Below, in pieces: positions 7,732-16,735 of a stretch of 64,000 bases of DNA (positions are counted from its first letter, which is position 1; each line of letters begins with the position of its first letter). A model generated the notes under the pieces. It made no database searches and was not told where the DNA came from. It worked only from the letters and a program-made list of their open reading frames with translations. Location: contig NZ_VTTL01000002.1 of NCBI RefSeq assembly GCF_008364685.1, forward strand, positions 186,001-250,000, given 5' to 3'. Source of the DNA: Xanthobacter oligotrophicus (GTDB taxonomy: Bacteria; Pseudomonadota; Alphaproteobacteria; Rhizobiales; Xanthobacteraceae). The translations under genes were made by a program, and so were the position numbers.

Positions 7732-9120
7732 ATGGCCCGCATTCTCGCCGCCCTCGCTTTGTTCGCAACGCTCCTCGCCGGCACGCCGTGGCTGCTACCG
7801 GTGGCTAAGGAGAGCCTCAAGCTCGTCGCCGCGCGGGACGACCCGGCCGCCCTCGCCGACCTGGGCCTTGCCGGCTTCACGGCGGAAGACGCACGCCGGT
7901 CCATCGCGGCGGCGCTGGCCGAGGACGACGCAGCGCTGGCCGCCTCTTTCCTCGCGCTGGCCGATGCGCGCGGCCTCGCCATCCCGCCGGAATTGCGCGC
8001 GCAGGTGGCGGACGCCACCGGAGCCCTGTCCGAGACCCTGCGGTCGGCCAAGGCCTTCGGCCTCGGCTTCGTCACCGGCGAGCCGCGCGACCTCGCAGGC
8101 CTTGCCGGCGCGGCCACCAGCGACCTCATGGTGTGGGGCGACATCCGCGATGCCGGCCGCGAGGGCCTGAAGCTGGCGCGCGGCGAAGGTGCGGACGAGC
8201 TGATTCTGGGCCTCTCCGCCGTGGGCATCGCCGTCACCGCCGGCACCTATGCGACCGTGGGCGCGAGCCTGCCGATGCGGATCGGCATCTCGCTGGTGAA
8301 GGTGGCCAAGCGCACCGGCCGCCTCTCCGCCTCGCTCGCCCGTAGCCTCACCCGCGCCGTGCGCGAGAGCGTGGACTTTGCCGCCCTGCGCCGGCTCGCG
8401 GCCGCCCCCGCGACCGTGGATGCCGCAGCGGTGAAGGGCGTGGTGCGCACGCAGCGCCTCACCGACCTCACCCGCATGCTGGATGACGCCGCCCGCATCG
8501 AGGCCAAGGCCGGCACCCGCGCCGCGCTGGAAGGCCTGAAGGTGGCCGACAGCAGGCGGGATCTCTCCCGCGTCGCCCGCCTCGCCGAGGCCAAGGGCTC
8601 GCAGACCCTGGCCATCCTCAAGACCCTGGGGCGCGGGGCCATCGCCATCACCAGCGCGCTGTTCCACCTGATCTGGTGGACCTTCGCGGCGGCGTTCTAC
8701 GCCTTCGCCCTCGTCTCGTCCTTCAATTCCTTCTGCGTCGCCTGCGCCCGCCGCTGCTGGCGCGGCAAGCGCCCCAAGGCCGGCCGGCATCGGCATGGAA
8801 CACCCGCCCCGGCGAAGGCCGCGCCTTCATCTCCGGCCGTTGCCGACATGGAGGCCGCGGCCGCCCGCGTGCTGGCGGCGATCGAGGCGGCGCGGGACCT
8901 CGCCCGAAGCCCGTCGCCGGCGGACCATCCGCCTGAAGACCATTTGCCAGTGGGCTTGGCACAACGGGAGCGAGCTTCTAGTTTCCCGCCCCGTCATCCG
9001 CCGAGATCCGAGGCGCCCGCCGTGGCGGTGCCCCGCGAAGGTTCCCCATGCCCCATTTCTCTTCCGCAGGCGTCGATATCGCCTATTTCGACATCGGCGC
9101 CGGCGATCCGGTCCTCCTGA
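7732..9120 (+). CDS. Membrane-associated protein of unknown function
   Basis: 462 residues, very Ala-rich. An N-terminal hydrophobic segment (residues 3-22) looks like a signal or anchor, a long helical middle part follows, and a second hydrophobic stretch (ALFHLIWWTFAAAFYAF, about residue 310) lies before a low-complexity Pro/Ala tail. I recognise no family. The ATG at 7732 has an AGGAA site; a much longer upstream extension overlaps the divergent ABC promoter region and is unlikely. Its last 73 bp overlap the start of the next gene in another frame, so the C-terminal tail may be an artefact of a lost stop codon. Confidence 0.65.
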   Translation: MARILAALALFATLLAGTPWLLPVAKESLKLVAARDDPAALADLGLAGFTAEDARRSIAAALAEDDAALAASFLALADARGLAIPPELRAQVADATGALSETLRSAKAFGLGFVTGEPRDLAGLAGAATSDLMVWGDIRDAGREGLKLARGEGADELILGLSAVGIAVTAGTYATVGASLPMRIGISLVKVAKRTGRLSASLARSLTRAVRESVDFAALRRLAAAPATVDAAAVKGVVRTQRLTDLTRMLDDAARIEAKAGTRAALEGLKVADSRRDLSRVARLAEAKGSQTLAILKTLGRGAIAITSALFHLIWWTFAAAFYAFALVSSFNSFCVACARRCWRGKRPKAGRHRHGTPAPAKAAPSSPAVADMEAAAARVLAAIEAARDLARSPSPADHPPEDHLPVGLAQRERASSFPPRHPPRSEAPAVAVPREGSPCPISLPQASISPISTSAPAIRSS

Positions 9121-9800
9121 TCCACGGCTTCGCCTCCTCCAAGGAGATCAACTGGGTCGGCCCCTCCTGGACCCGCACCCTGACCGAGGCCGGCTACCGC
9201 GCCATCGGCTTCGACCATCGCGGCCATGGCGAGTCGGAGAAGCTCTACGACCCCGCCCTCTACGACACCCGCATCATGGCGGAGGACGCCCAGCGCCTCC
9301 TCGCCCATCTCGGGTTGGAGCGGGCCGACGTGGTCGGTTATTCCATGGGCGCGCGGGTGGGCGCGCAGATGGCGCTGCATTTCCCGCAGGCGGTGCGTTC
9401 GCTGATCATGGGTGGGCTGGGCATCCATCTGGTGGACGGGGTGGGCCTGCCCCAGAGCGTGGCCGATGCGCTGGAAGCGCCGAGCCTCGATGATGTCGCC
9501 GACCCCATGGGCCGCATGTTCCGCGCCTTCGCCGACGCCAACAAGGCCGACCTGAAGGCGCTGGCCGCCTGCATCCGCGGCTCCCGGCAGGTGCTGGCCC
9601 GCGAGGAGGTGGCGCGCATCTTCCAGCCGGTGCTGGTGGCCATCGGCACCCGCGACCTGGTCTCGGGTCCCGGCCAGCCTTTGGTGGATCTCCTGCCGGA
9701 CGGTACCATGCTGGACATCCCCAACCGCGACCACAACCCCGCCGTGGGCGACAAGGTGTTCAAGGCGGGCGCTCTCGAATTCCTGAAACGCCGGCCCTGA
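9048..9800 (+). CDS. Alpha/beta-fold hydrolase
   Basis: 250 residues: LLIHGFASS (oxyanion hole, residues 23-31), FDHRGHGESEK, nucleophile elbow GYSMGA with Ser99, acid in GTRDLVSG and the catalytic His in NRDHNPAVGD. Cytoplasmic (no signal peptide). It resembles carboxylesterase/lactonase-type members; the substrate is unknown. The ATG at 9048 starts exactly at the family's conserved N-terminus, even though the preceding reading frame runs on past it. Confidence 0.9.
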   Translation: MPHFSSAGVDIAYFDIGAGDPVLLIHGFASSKEINWVGPSWTRTLTEAGYRAIGFDHRGHGESEKLYDPALYDTRIMAEDAQRLLAHLGLERADVVGYSMGARVGAQMALHFPQAVRSLIMGGLGIHLVDGVGLPQSVADALEAPSLDDVADPMGRMFRAFADANKADLKALAACIRGSRQVLAREEVARIFQPVLVAIGTRDLVSGPGQPLVDLLPDGTMLDIPNRDHNPAVGDKVFKAGALEFLKRRP

Positions 9801-9878
9801 AGCGACCACGGGGAACCTCTCCCCTTCGCGCCGCTTGTGCTAGAACAGGCGCCAAGTTGCATCGTCGAGGAGGCAGGA

Positions 9879-10775
9879 ATGCCCCAATCTCCCATGCCTG
9901 CCCCCATGCCCGCGCCCGTTGCGGACGCGTTCGCCCCGAAGCTCACCAAGGCGGGCACGGAACGCTGGCACGACGTGGTCGATCCGGTCTGGGCGCGCCT
10001 GCGCAACGAGGCGGAGGAAGCCGCCGAGCGCGAGCCCCTGCTCGCCGCCTTCCTCATCGGCGCCGTGCTGGGCCAGCCGAGCTTAGAGGCGGTGATCGGG
10101 GAGCGCATCGCCGCCCGCCTCGACCATGCGGACGTGCCGGCCAGCGCCATCCGCGCCGCCTGGCTCGAGGCCGCCGCCCGCGACAAGTCCATTCCCCAGG
10201 CCCTGCGCGCCGACATCATGGCGGTGGTCGACCGCGACCCGGCGGCCACACGAACGCTTGAGCCGGTGCTGTATTTCAAGGGCTTCCACGCCATCCAGAC
10301 CCACCGCCTGTCCCATTTCCTGTGGGCCAACGGCCAGCGCGACTTCGCCCTCTATCTCCAGAGCCGAGCCTCCTCCGTGTTCGCCGTGGACATCCACCCG
10401 CAGGTGCCCATGGGCCGGGGCATCTTCCTCGACCACGCCACCGGCGTCGTCATCGGCGCCACGGCGGTGATCGAGGACGACGTGTCCATCCTGCAGGGGG
10501 TGACGCTGGGCGGCACCGGCAAGGAGACCGGCGATCGCCATCCCAAGATCCGCCGCGGCGTGCTCATCGGCGCTGGAGCCAAGGTGCTCGGCAATATCGA
10601 GGTGGGCCGCTGCGCCCGCATCGCCGCCGGCTCGGTGGTGCTCAAGCCGGTGCCGCGCAACACCACGGTGGCGGGCATTCCGGCCAAGGTGGTGGGTGAA
10701 GCCGGCTGCGCCGAACCCTCGCGCTCCATGGACCAGATGTTCGAGGACAACATCTGGTCCGGCGCGGATATCTGA
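9879..10775 (+). CDS. cysE: Serine O-acetyltransferase
   Basis: 298 residues. Transfers acetyl from acetyl-CoA to L-serine, the first step of cysteine synthesis. An N-terminal helical domain is followed by a left-handed beta-helix of hexapeptide repeats (about 150-265). Both histidines of the E. coli CysE active site are present, in VDIHPQ and GDRHPKI, together with the GVTLGGTGK segment. The C-terminus ends in Ile, as needed for docking with O-acetylserine sulfhydrylase (CysK). ATG at 9879 follows GAGGAGG. Monocistronic or read with the small DUF3126 gene 78 bp downstream. Confidence 0.96.
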   Translation: MPQSPMPAPMPAPVADAFAPKLTKAGTERWHDVVDPVWARLRNEAEEAAEREPLLAAFLIGAVLGQPSLEAVIGERIAARLDHADVPASAIRAAWLEAAARDKSIPQALRADIMAVVDRDPAATRTLEPVLYFKGFHAIQTHRLSHFLWANGQRDFALYLQSRASSVFAVDIHPQVPMGRGIFLDHATGVVIGATAVIEDDVSILQGVTLGGTGKETGDRHPKIRRGVLIGAGAKVLGNIEVGRCARIAAGSVVLKPVPRNTTVAGIPAKVVGEAGCAEPSRSMDQMFEDNIWSGADI

Positions 10776-10853
10776 GGGCTGTTGCCCGCCGCGACTTGAA
10801 CGCGCGCGCCTTGGCCGCCATAACGCGGCCATCCGTTCGCAAGGAGAACACCG

Positions 10854-11063
10854 TTGGAAAAAACCGAGCTCGAGCGCGTGCAGCGCTATTTGCGGACCCT
10901 GTTCGGCAACCCGCAGATCAAGGTGACTGCCCGCACGAAGAAGAAGGACTCGGCCGAGGTCTATCTGGGCGAGGAGTTCATCGGCGTCCTCTACCGGGAC
11001 GACGAGGACGACGACCTCTCCTACAATTTCCAGATGGCAATCCTGGATTCCGACCTCGAGTGA
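10854..11063 (+). CDS. DUF3126 family protein
   Basis: 69-residue acidic protein matching the alphaproteobacterial DUF3126 family (ERVQRYLRTLFGNPQIKV, AEVYLGEEFIGVLYRDDEDDD, SYNFQMAILD). Function unknown. The start is TTG at 10854, behind AAGGAG, and gives the family's usual N-terminus. In many alphaproteobacteria this gene lies directly after cysE, as here, hinting at a link to cysteine metabolism that the sequence itself does not prove. Confidence 0.9.
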   Translation: MEKTELERVQRYLRTLFGNPQIKVTARTKKKDSAEVYLGEEFIGVLYRDDEDDDLSYNFQMAILDSDLE

Positions 11064-11110
11064 GGTTGAACAGGCGCGAGGCCTGAATGGGGCCTCTCGC
11101 CGCTGCGAGG

Positions 11111-11129
11111 GGGAGCGGCCACCGCTCCC
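11111..11129. terminator. GC-rich hairpin between convergent genes
   Basis: Arms GGGAGCGG and CCGCTCCC around a CCA loop in the 91-bp gap between the convergent DUF3126 and DUF2165 genes. No T-run, so termination would be weak or factor-assisted. Confidence 0.4.
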
Positions 11130-11154
11130 GCCCCTCAGGACCAGGCCTGATGGC

Positions 11155-11676
11155 TCAGCCCGGCTGCGTCGGGGGCTCGGTGTCCACGATCTCGCGCTCC
11201 GGCAGCGCCACGAGGATCAGCACGCCGAGGACGGTGATGGAGAAGCGGAAGGCCGAGGCCTGGCCGTTCCAGTCCTTGGACTGCCACATGGCGAAATACT
11301 CGCCGGCGACCACCATGAAGCCGAAAAACCAGACCAGGAAGGCCAGCGCGCCGCCCAGATAGACGAAGCGCTTGGCGCGCTCGAAGCGGGCGGCGGGTGC
11401 AGCAAGCCGCGCCAGCATGGCGACGGCCCCAAGGGCGAGGAACAGCCCGCTCACCGCCTCGCCTGCAATGATGGCGGCATAGGCCATGCGCCACCCGCGC
11501 TCGTCGGTGATGGCGCGATGCATCAGGGCATTGCCGGGAAAAGTCGTGTCCATGCTCAGCACATGGCGCACGAACGCGTAATTGGTCTCGTAATCCACGA
11601 GATTGTCGTAGGCGACCAGGAGGCAGAAGGCCGCCAAGGCGGCCGTCATCATCGCCTTCGCCAGACGCAGCTCCAT
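11155..11676 (-). CDS. DUF2165 family small integral membrane protein
   Basis: 173 residues with four predicted membrane helices (about 8-26, 66-90, 103-122, 140-160) and the DUF2165 signature around YDNLVDYETNYAFVRHVLSMDT. Inner-membrane protein of unknown function. ATG at 11676 with a GGAG-type site. Single gene, convergent with DUF3126. Confidence 0.88.
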   Translation of the reverse strand: MELRLAKAMMTAALAAFCLLVAYDNLVDYETNYAFVRHVLSMDTTFPGNALMHRAITDERGWRMAYAAIIAGEAVSGLFLALGAVAMLARLAAPAARFERAKRFVYLGGALAFLVWFFGFMVVAGEYFAMWQSKDWNGQASAFRFSITVLGVLILVALPEREIVDTEPPTQPG

Positions 11677-11704
11677 CTCGCCCTCCGCTTCTGCCCGACG
11701 CAGT

Positions 11705-11827
11705 CTTAAAGCGTCGGCAGGCGAAGTGGATACCAGCTCGCTTCAAGAAAGCGCGTCAACACCGCGAATCCGAAGCGATTGCCGTAAGCCGCTGCGAACT
11801 TGGAGCCAATCCGAACGTAAAGCGCCC
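11705..11827. repeat. Dispersed repeat family B, copy 1 (diverged)
   Basis: Matches the copy at 23977-24083 along its length: TTAAAGCG, GCGAAGTGGATACC, AAGAAAGCGCGTCAACA, CGATTGCCGTAAGCC, and AACGTAAAGCGC at the end. This AAAGCG...GCGAAG.GGATACC...AAACGCGTCAA pattern is a common intergenic repeat in Rhizobiales genomes. It lies upstream of the DUF2165 gene. Confidence 0.75.
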
Positions 11828-11903
11828 TGCCCCCGCGCGGCAGCCCCCGCCGACAGGGTCGGACGGACGCGCGCGGCGGGACAAGAGCGCAGCTGGCCGC
11901 AAA

Positions 11904-12179
11904 TCAGCGGCGGCGGAAATTCTGCTGGCGGCGGGCGCCGGGCGGCGGGGCATTGCCCTCGGCCTTGTGGCGGAAGTTGATGCGGCCACGATCGAGGTCG
12001 TAAGGGGACATCTCCACCACCACGCGGTCACCCTCGATGGTGCGGATACGGTTCTTCTTCATCTTGCCGGCCGCATAGGCCAGAATCTGATGATCGTTAT
12101 CGAGCCGCACACGGAAGTTACCGTCCGGGAGCACCTCGGTCACCGTTCCTTCGAACTCCAGCAGTTCTTCCTTCGCCAT
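11904..12179 (-). CDS. infA: Translation initiation factor IF-1 paralogue with basic C-terminal tail
   Basis: 91 residues. An S1/OB-fold IF-1 ([45 protein letters not shown]) that binds the 30S A site during initiation. It is longer than the usual 72 residues because of a tail rich in Gly, Pro, Gln and Arg (ending RRQQNFRRR). Sequence differences from the canonical alphaproteobacterial IF-1 suggest that this is the second, accessory copy. It is encoded 139 bp downstream of a DEAD-box helicase on the same strand, an arrangement suggesting co-regulation, perhaps in the cold. Confidence 0.88.
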   Translation of the reverse strand: MAKEELLEFEGTVTEVLPDGNFRVRLDNDHQILAYAAGKMKKNRIRTIEGDRVVVEMSPYDLDRGRINFRHKAEGNAPPPGARRQQNFRRR

Positions 12180-12318
12180 ATAGTCGTCTCCAGATGCCCC
12201 GATGAGGGGGCGTAATTGCCCGGGCTTATCTCACGAAATCACCCGCACGCCCATAGGTAGATGCGCGCGGCGGCGCATTTTCGCCATCCGCGCGCACCCA
12301 TGATCAATTCAATGCGCC

Positions 12319-13965
12319 TCAGCGCACCGGACGCTTGGCCCCACCCGGACGGGAGTCCGAGCGCTGGCCGCGGTTCGGCACCGACTGCATGAAGCCGAGG
12401 CCGCCGATATCGCCGGCGGGACGCTGGCCCCGCTCGGTCCGCTGGCCACGGCCCTCGGCCCGGGCCGGCTGGCCCGCGCGATGGCCCGCACCCTGGGCGC
12501 CGCCGGCATCGGGACGCCCTTCCGGACGACCGCCGGCCGGACGACCCTCGCTGCGCGGCTGGTGGGCACGCGCCGCCTGGGGCCGGCCTTCTTCCGAACG
12601 CGGTGCCCGCGACCGGCCTTCGCCGGACCGCTCGTCACCGTGGCGAGGACGCTGGCCGCGCGGATTCTGCCGGCCGGAGCGGCCGATATAGTCCGAACGC
12701 TCGGAGGTCTCGTCCCGCTCGTCGAGGATGATGGGCTCAAGCTCCGGCACCGCGAAGCGGGTGCCCGCGCCACGGCGGTCGCTGGCGGGAAGCTGCATCT
12801 TGATGAGCTTCTCGATGGACCGCAGGAACGCGCGCTCCTCGTGATCGCAGAAGGAGATGGCGATGCCCTCCCGGCCGGCGCGCGCGGTGCGGCCAATGCG
12901 GTGGACGTAGCTCTCCGGCACGTTGGGCAGGTCGAAATTGATGACGTGGCTCACCCCGGTCACGTCGATGCCGCGGGCGGCGATGTCGGTGGCGATGAGG
13001 GTGCGGATCTTGCCTTCGCGGAAGGCCGCGAGCACGCGGTCGCGCTGGTTCTGCGACTTGTTGCCGTGGATCGCCTCGGCGGCGATGCCGGCCTTGGCGA
13101 GCACGCGCACCACCTTGTCCGCGCCGTGCTTGGTGCGGGAGAAAACGAGGGCGCGGTCGATTTCCTCGGTGGAGAGCACCTCGGCGAGGAGCTGGCCCTT
13201 GTTGGCCTTGTCCACCAGGATCACCCGCTGCTCGACCCGGTCGGCGGTCTTGGCGACCGGGGTCACCGCGACGCGCACCGGATCACGCAGCATCGAGCCC
13301 GCGAGCTCGGCGATGGCGTGGGGCATGGTGGCGGAGAAGAACAGGGAATGGCGCTTGTGCGGCAGCCGGCGCACGATGGCGCGGATGGCGTGTACGAAGC
13401 CCATGTCCAGCATCTGGTCGGCTTCGTCGAGGACGAGAACCTCGACCTGGTCGAGCTTCACCGCATGGTTCTCGACGAGATCGATCAGGCGGCCGGGGGT
13501 GGCGACCAGCACGTCCACGCCGCGGGAGAGCGCACGGATCTGCCGGCCCATGGGCACGCCGCCGATGGCGAGCGACACCGAGATGTTGGCGTGACGGCCG
13601 AACTTCTCGAAATTCTCGACGATCTGGCCGGACAATTCACGGGTGGGGGAGAGCACCAGGGCCCGCACCGACTTGGGCTCGGGGCGGTGAGGATGGCGGA
13701 CCAGGCGATCAAGGATGGGAAGGGCGAAGGCGGCGGTCTTGCCGGTGCCGGTCTGGGCGATGCCGATGAGATCGCGACCCGCGAGAATCTGCGGGATGGC
13801 TTCGGCCTGGATGGGGGTGGGAGTGACGTGCTGCGCTTCAGTGAGCGCGCGAACGATAGGCTCGGCGAGGCCGAGGTTCGAAAAAGAGGTCAAGCTCTGA
13901 CTTTCATATGCGAACGACACCGGCGCACGCAGGGGCGCAGCGCGGTTCGCGGGGATATTCGACAT
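12319..13965 (-). CDS. rhlE: DEAD-box ATP-dependent RNA helicase (RhlE-like)
   Basis: 548 residues. Q-motif with FSNLGL and TPIQ, Walker A AQTGTGKT (70-77), PTREL (108-112), DEAD (180-183), SAT (about 211), and motif VI HRIGRTARAGREG. After about residue 395 comes a 150-residue disordered tail rich in Arg, Gly, Gln and Glu, typical of RNA-binding tails. It unwinds RNA duplexes in ribosome assembly and mRNA decay. The ATG at 13965 (MSNIPANR) is preferred; ATGs further upstream add non-conserved residues. Likely co-transcribed with the IF-1 paralogue. Confidence 0.92.
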   Translation of the reverse strand: MSNIPANRAAPLRAPVSFAYESQSLTSFSNLGLAEPIVRALTEAQHVTPTPIQAEAIPQILAGRDLIGIAQTGTGKTAAFALPILDRLVRHPHRPEPKSVRALVLSPTRELSGQIVENFEKFGRHANISVSLAIGGVPMGRQIRALSRGVDVLVATPGRLIDLVENHAVKLDQVEVLVLDEADQMLDMGFVHAIRAIVRRLPHKRHSLFFSATMPHAIAELAGSMLRDPVRVAVTPVAKTADRVEQRVILVDKANKGQLLAEVLSTEEIDRALVFSRTKHGADKVVRVLAKAGIAAEAIHGNKSQNQRDRVLAAFREGKIRTLIATDIAARGIDVTGVSHVINFDLPNVPESYVHRIGRTARAGREGIAISFCDHEERAFLRSIEKLIKMQLPASDRRGAGTRFAVPELEPIILDERDETSERSDYIGRSGRQNPRGQRPRHGDERSGEGRSRAPRSEEGRPQAARAHQPRSEGRPAGGRPEGRPDAGGAQGAGHRAGQPARAEGRGQRTERGQRPAGDIGGLGFMQSVPNRGQRSDSRPGGAKRPVR

Positions 13966-14281
13966 CCCGCGTGGCCTGGGGTGTCCAAAGGCAATCATTG
14001 AAGTCGGGCAAAGCCGCTCGCGACGCTTCACAAAGGGGAAGCTCCGGCGGTCTCCGCTACGCGGCCCGAGCGCGCTGCAAGGGGGATTTGAAATCCCTCC
14101 GGGGCGCTACGGCAGGGTGTATGACCCATCCCCATGACAATTTCAAGGCGGGAGCAGCTTTTTCGCCCAAGCCGGCTTTTTCGCCAAACTCCTGCGGCAT
14201 GACCATCCCGCCGCGGGGTGACACCGGGACCGCCTCTTGCGCGAGGGGACCGGCCTTCCGATCTCTGCGGCTGGAGGAGAC
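13966..14281. other. Divergent intergenic region helicase / DedA
   Basis: 316 bp without a gene. It should hold the promoters of both divergent genes. An 11-bp direct repeat (GCTTTTTCGCC at 14157 and 14175, 18 bp apart) lies about 100 bp upstream of the DedA start; significance unknown. Confidence 0.5.
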
Positions 14282-14806
14282 ATGATCGACGTTCAGGCCA
14301 TCATTGCTGCGACCACCACGTTTGTTCAGAACAACCACGGCCTTGCTGCGCCGATCGTGTTCGGCCTCGCCTTTGGCGAATCGCTCGCCCTCGTGTCCTT
14401 CTTCATTCCGGCGACGGTGCTGCTGCTCGCCATCGGCGCGCTGATCGAGGCGAGCGGCCTGCACTTCTTCCCCATCTGGCTGGCTGCCGCCACCGGCGCG
14501 GCGCTGGGGGATGCCATCTCCTACTGGCTCGGCTTCCATTACAAGGAGCGGGCGAAGACCTTCTGGCCCCTGTCGAAACGGCCGGACCTGGTGGCCCGCG
14601 CGGAGGATTTCTTCCACCGCTTCGGCGTCTGGGGCGTGGCCATCGGCCGCTTCTTTGGGCCCGTGCGGGCCGTGGTGCCGCTGGTGGCCGGCGTGCTCGC
14701 CATGCGCCAGACCCATTTCCAGGTGGCCAACGTCGCCAGCGCGGCGGTCTGGGCCTTCGCCATGCTCGCCCCGGGCGCGGCCGCTTTCAAGCTGTTCGGA
14801 TTCTGA
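14282..14806 (+). CDS. DedA-family membrane protein
   Basis: 174 residues with the SNARE-associated/DedA fold: GLAFGESLALVSFFIPATVLL near the N-terminus, ATGAALGDAISYWLG and the FFGPVRAVVPLVAG re-entrant segment. The motif residues Glu, Asp and the Arg of GRFFGPVR are present; the family contributes to envelope integrity and probably lipid-carrier (undecaprenyl-phosphate) flipping. ATG at 14282 is preceded by GGAGGAGAC. Slightly shorter than E. coli paralogues (about 200-220). Confidence 0.9.
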   Translation: MIDVQAIIAATTTFVQNNHGLAAPIVFGLAFGESLALVSFFIPATVLLLAIGALIEASGLHFFPIWLAAATGAALGDAISYWLGFHYKERAKTFWPLSKRPDLVARAEDFFHRFGVWGVAIGRFFGPVRAVVPLVAGVLAMRQTHFQVANVASAAVWAFAMLAPGAAAFKLFGF

Positions 14807-14997
14807 GGGCGATCGGGTCTGGGCTTCGTGGCCGGACCCGTCCGCCGGGAGGCGCCCGAAGGGGCGACCGGAGCGCTCGCTTGCAGCGCCGCGGCGCCAT
14901 GCCGCAACGCAGCACAAATACAGCTTTCCGTATCCCTCGCGCCGGTTGACCCGGCGGTCCGCGCCCTCCCGCGCCTCTTGTTTCCCTGCGGCATGCT

Positions 14998-15015
14998 GTA
15001 TATGAACGAGCATAC
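14998..15015 (+). promoter_or_regulatory. Possible Mo-box upstream of modA
   Basis: Imperfect dyad GTATATG-AACGA-GCATAC, 17 bp before the modA ATG. It loosely resembles TATA-rich ModE operators and a ModE gene lies in the same locus; the match is weak. Confidence 0.25.
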
Positions 15016-15032
15016 CAAAGGGGACCTTTTCC

Positions 15033-15845
15033 ATGTCCAGCTTCATACTGCGCCGCGGCCTCATCGTCGGCCTTTTGCTTGCCACCGCGGGCCTTGCTCC
15101 CGTCCGGGCCGAGGAGCCGGCCAAGGCGTCTGCCACCGGGGCTGACACCACGGTGACCGTGTTCGCCGCCGCAAGCCTCACCAATGCCTTCGAGGACATT
15201 GCCAAGGCCTATGCCGCCAAGGGCGAGAAGGCGCCGGTGAAGTTCTCCTTCGCCGCCTCCTCGGCGCTGGCCAAGCAGCTGGAGGCCGGCGCGCCGGCCA
15301 ACATCTTCGCCTCCGCCGACCTCAAGTGGATGGACTATACCGACGGCAAGGGCCTCACCCTGCCTGCCACCCGCGCCACCGTGCTCGGCAATGCCCTGGT
15401 TCTGGTTGCCCCCGCCGACAAGGCGAAGCCCGTGACCATCGCCAAGGGCATGGACATCGACGCCCTGCTCGGCGCCAACGGCCGCATCGCCACCGGCCTC
15501 GTGGATAGCGTGCCGGTGGGCGTCTACGCCAAGACCGCCTTCACCAACCTCGGCGTGTGGGACAAGGTGGGCCCGCGCATCGTCGGATCCGAGAGCGTGC
15601 GCGCGGCACTCGCCCTGGTGGAACGAGGCGAGGTGGCTTACGGCGTCGTCTATGCGACCGACGCCGCCGTCGCCAAGAATGTGAAGATCGTCGCCGTCTT
15701 CCCGGCCGACAGCCACCCCCCGGTGGAATATCCCTTCGCCCTGGTGAAGGGTCAGGATACGCCCGCCGCCAAGTCCTTCTTCGCCTTCCTCCAGGGGCCG
15801 GAAGCGAAGGAGATCTACAAGAAGTACGGCTTCACGGTGAAGTGA
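15033..15845 (+). CDS. modA: Molybdate-binding periplasmic protein ModA
   Basis: 270 residues with signal peptide (hydrophobic LIVGLLLATAGLAP, cleavage near VRAEE). The ModA signature VFAAASLTNAFEDIAKAY follows at the mature N-terminus, with FSFAASSALAKQLEAGAPANIFASAD carrying the Ser residues that coordinate the oxyanion. Captures molybdate/tungstate for the ModBC importer. Followed after 200 bp by modB; a GC-rich hairpin in that gap could lower expression of modBC relative to the binding protein. Confidence 0.95.
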   Translation: MSSFILRRGLIVGLLLATAGLAPVRAEEPAKASATGADTTVTVFAAASLTNAFEDIAKAYAAKGEKAPVKFSFAASSALAKQLEAGAPANIFASADLKWMDYTDGKGLTLPATRATVLGNALVLVAPADKAKPVTIAKGMDIDALLGANGRIATGLVDSVPVGVYAKTAFTNLGVWDKVGPRIVGSESVRAALALVERGEVAYGVVYATDAAVAKNVKIVAVFPADSHPPVEYPFALVKGQDTPAAKSFFAFLQGPEAKEIYKKYGFTVK

Positions 15846-15862
15846 GCCCGACCCGAGGCGCC

Positions 15863-15893
15863 GTTCCCGCCCCGGCTGCGGCCGGGCGGGAAC
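15863..15893 (+). terminator. GC-rich hairpin between modA and modB
   Basis: Arms GTTCCCGCC(C)CGGC and GCCGGGCGGGAAC around a TGCG loop with one bulged base, 18 bp after the modA stop. No strong T-run; more likely a partial terminator or 3'-end stabiliser within the mod operon. Confidence 0.5.
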
Positions 15894-16045
15894 AAGACTT
15901 GCTTCGCGACTTGCGCGGCTTCGGCTTAAGCTCACGAGACGCGTGATCTTTGCCGAAACGAGAGGGCGATGGACCGGGCAAATTGATTCAATTTACCGGG
16001 ACCGCGCTCCGAGCCCAGCACTGCCCCTATCCGGAAGACTGCCCC

Positions 16046-16735
16046 ATGCTCACCCCTGAAGAATGGACGGCTGTCAGGCTCAGCCTGCAGGTCGCCTTCT
16101 GGGCCACCATCTGGAGCCTGCCACCCTCAATCCTCATCGGCTGGGTGCTCGCGCGCTTCGACTTTCCCGGCAAGGGCATCTTCGACGGCATCGTCCACCT
16201 GCCCCTGGTGCTGCCCAAGGTGGTAGTCGGCTATCTGCTGCTCATCACCCTGGGCAACCGGGGCTATATCGGCCAATACCTCCACGAATGGTTCGGCATA
16301 TCGCTGATCTTCTCCACCGCCGGCGCCACCGTGGCGGCCGCCGTGGTCAGCTTTCCCCTCACCGTCAACGCCATCCGCCTCGCCATCGGCGGCATCGACC
16401 AGGGCATCGAGACCGCGGCGCGCACCCTGGGCGCGACCAAGCTCGATGCCTTTTTTACGGTCACCCTGCCGCTGATGATGCCCGGCGTGCTGTCCGGCTG
16501 CCTCATCTCGCTGGCTTCGGCGCTGGGCGAATTCGGCGCCACCATCACCTTCGTCTCCAATGTGGAGGGGCAGACGCGGACCATTCCGCTGGCCATCTAC
16601 AGCGCCACCCACATGCCGGACGGCGACGCCATGGCGCTGCGCCTCACGGTGGTGTCGGTGATCCTGGCCCTCGGCGCGCTGGTTCTGGCCGAACTGGCGG
16701 ACCGGCGCATCAAGCTGGCGCTGGGGCAGATATGA
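16046..16735 (+). CDS. modB: Molybdate ABC transporter permease ModB
   Basis: 229 residues, five to six membrane helices, with the ModB core: VHLPLVLPKVVVGYLLL and the EAA-loop TAARTLGATKLDAFFTVTLP followed by ALGEFGATITF. Forms the transmembrane pore of the molybdate importer. ATG at 16046 gives the normal ModB N-terminus; the upstream in-frame part (to 15950) is not conserved. Its stop overlaps the modC start (ATGA). Confidence 0.95.
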   Translation: MLTPEEWTAVRLSLQVAFWATIWSLPPSILIGWVLARFDFPGKGIFDGIVHLPLVLPKVVVGYLLLITLGNRGYIGQYLHEWFGISLIFSTAGATVAAAVVSFPLTVNAIRLAIGGIDQGIETAARTLGATKLDAFFTVTLPLMMPGVLSGCLISLASALGEFGATITFVSNVEGQTRTIPLAIYSATHMPDGDAMALRLTVVSVILALGALVLAELADRRIKLALGQI

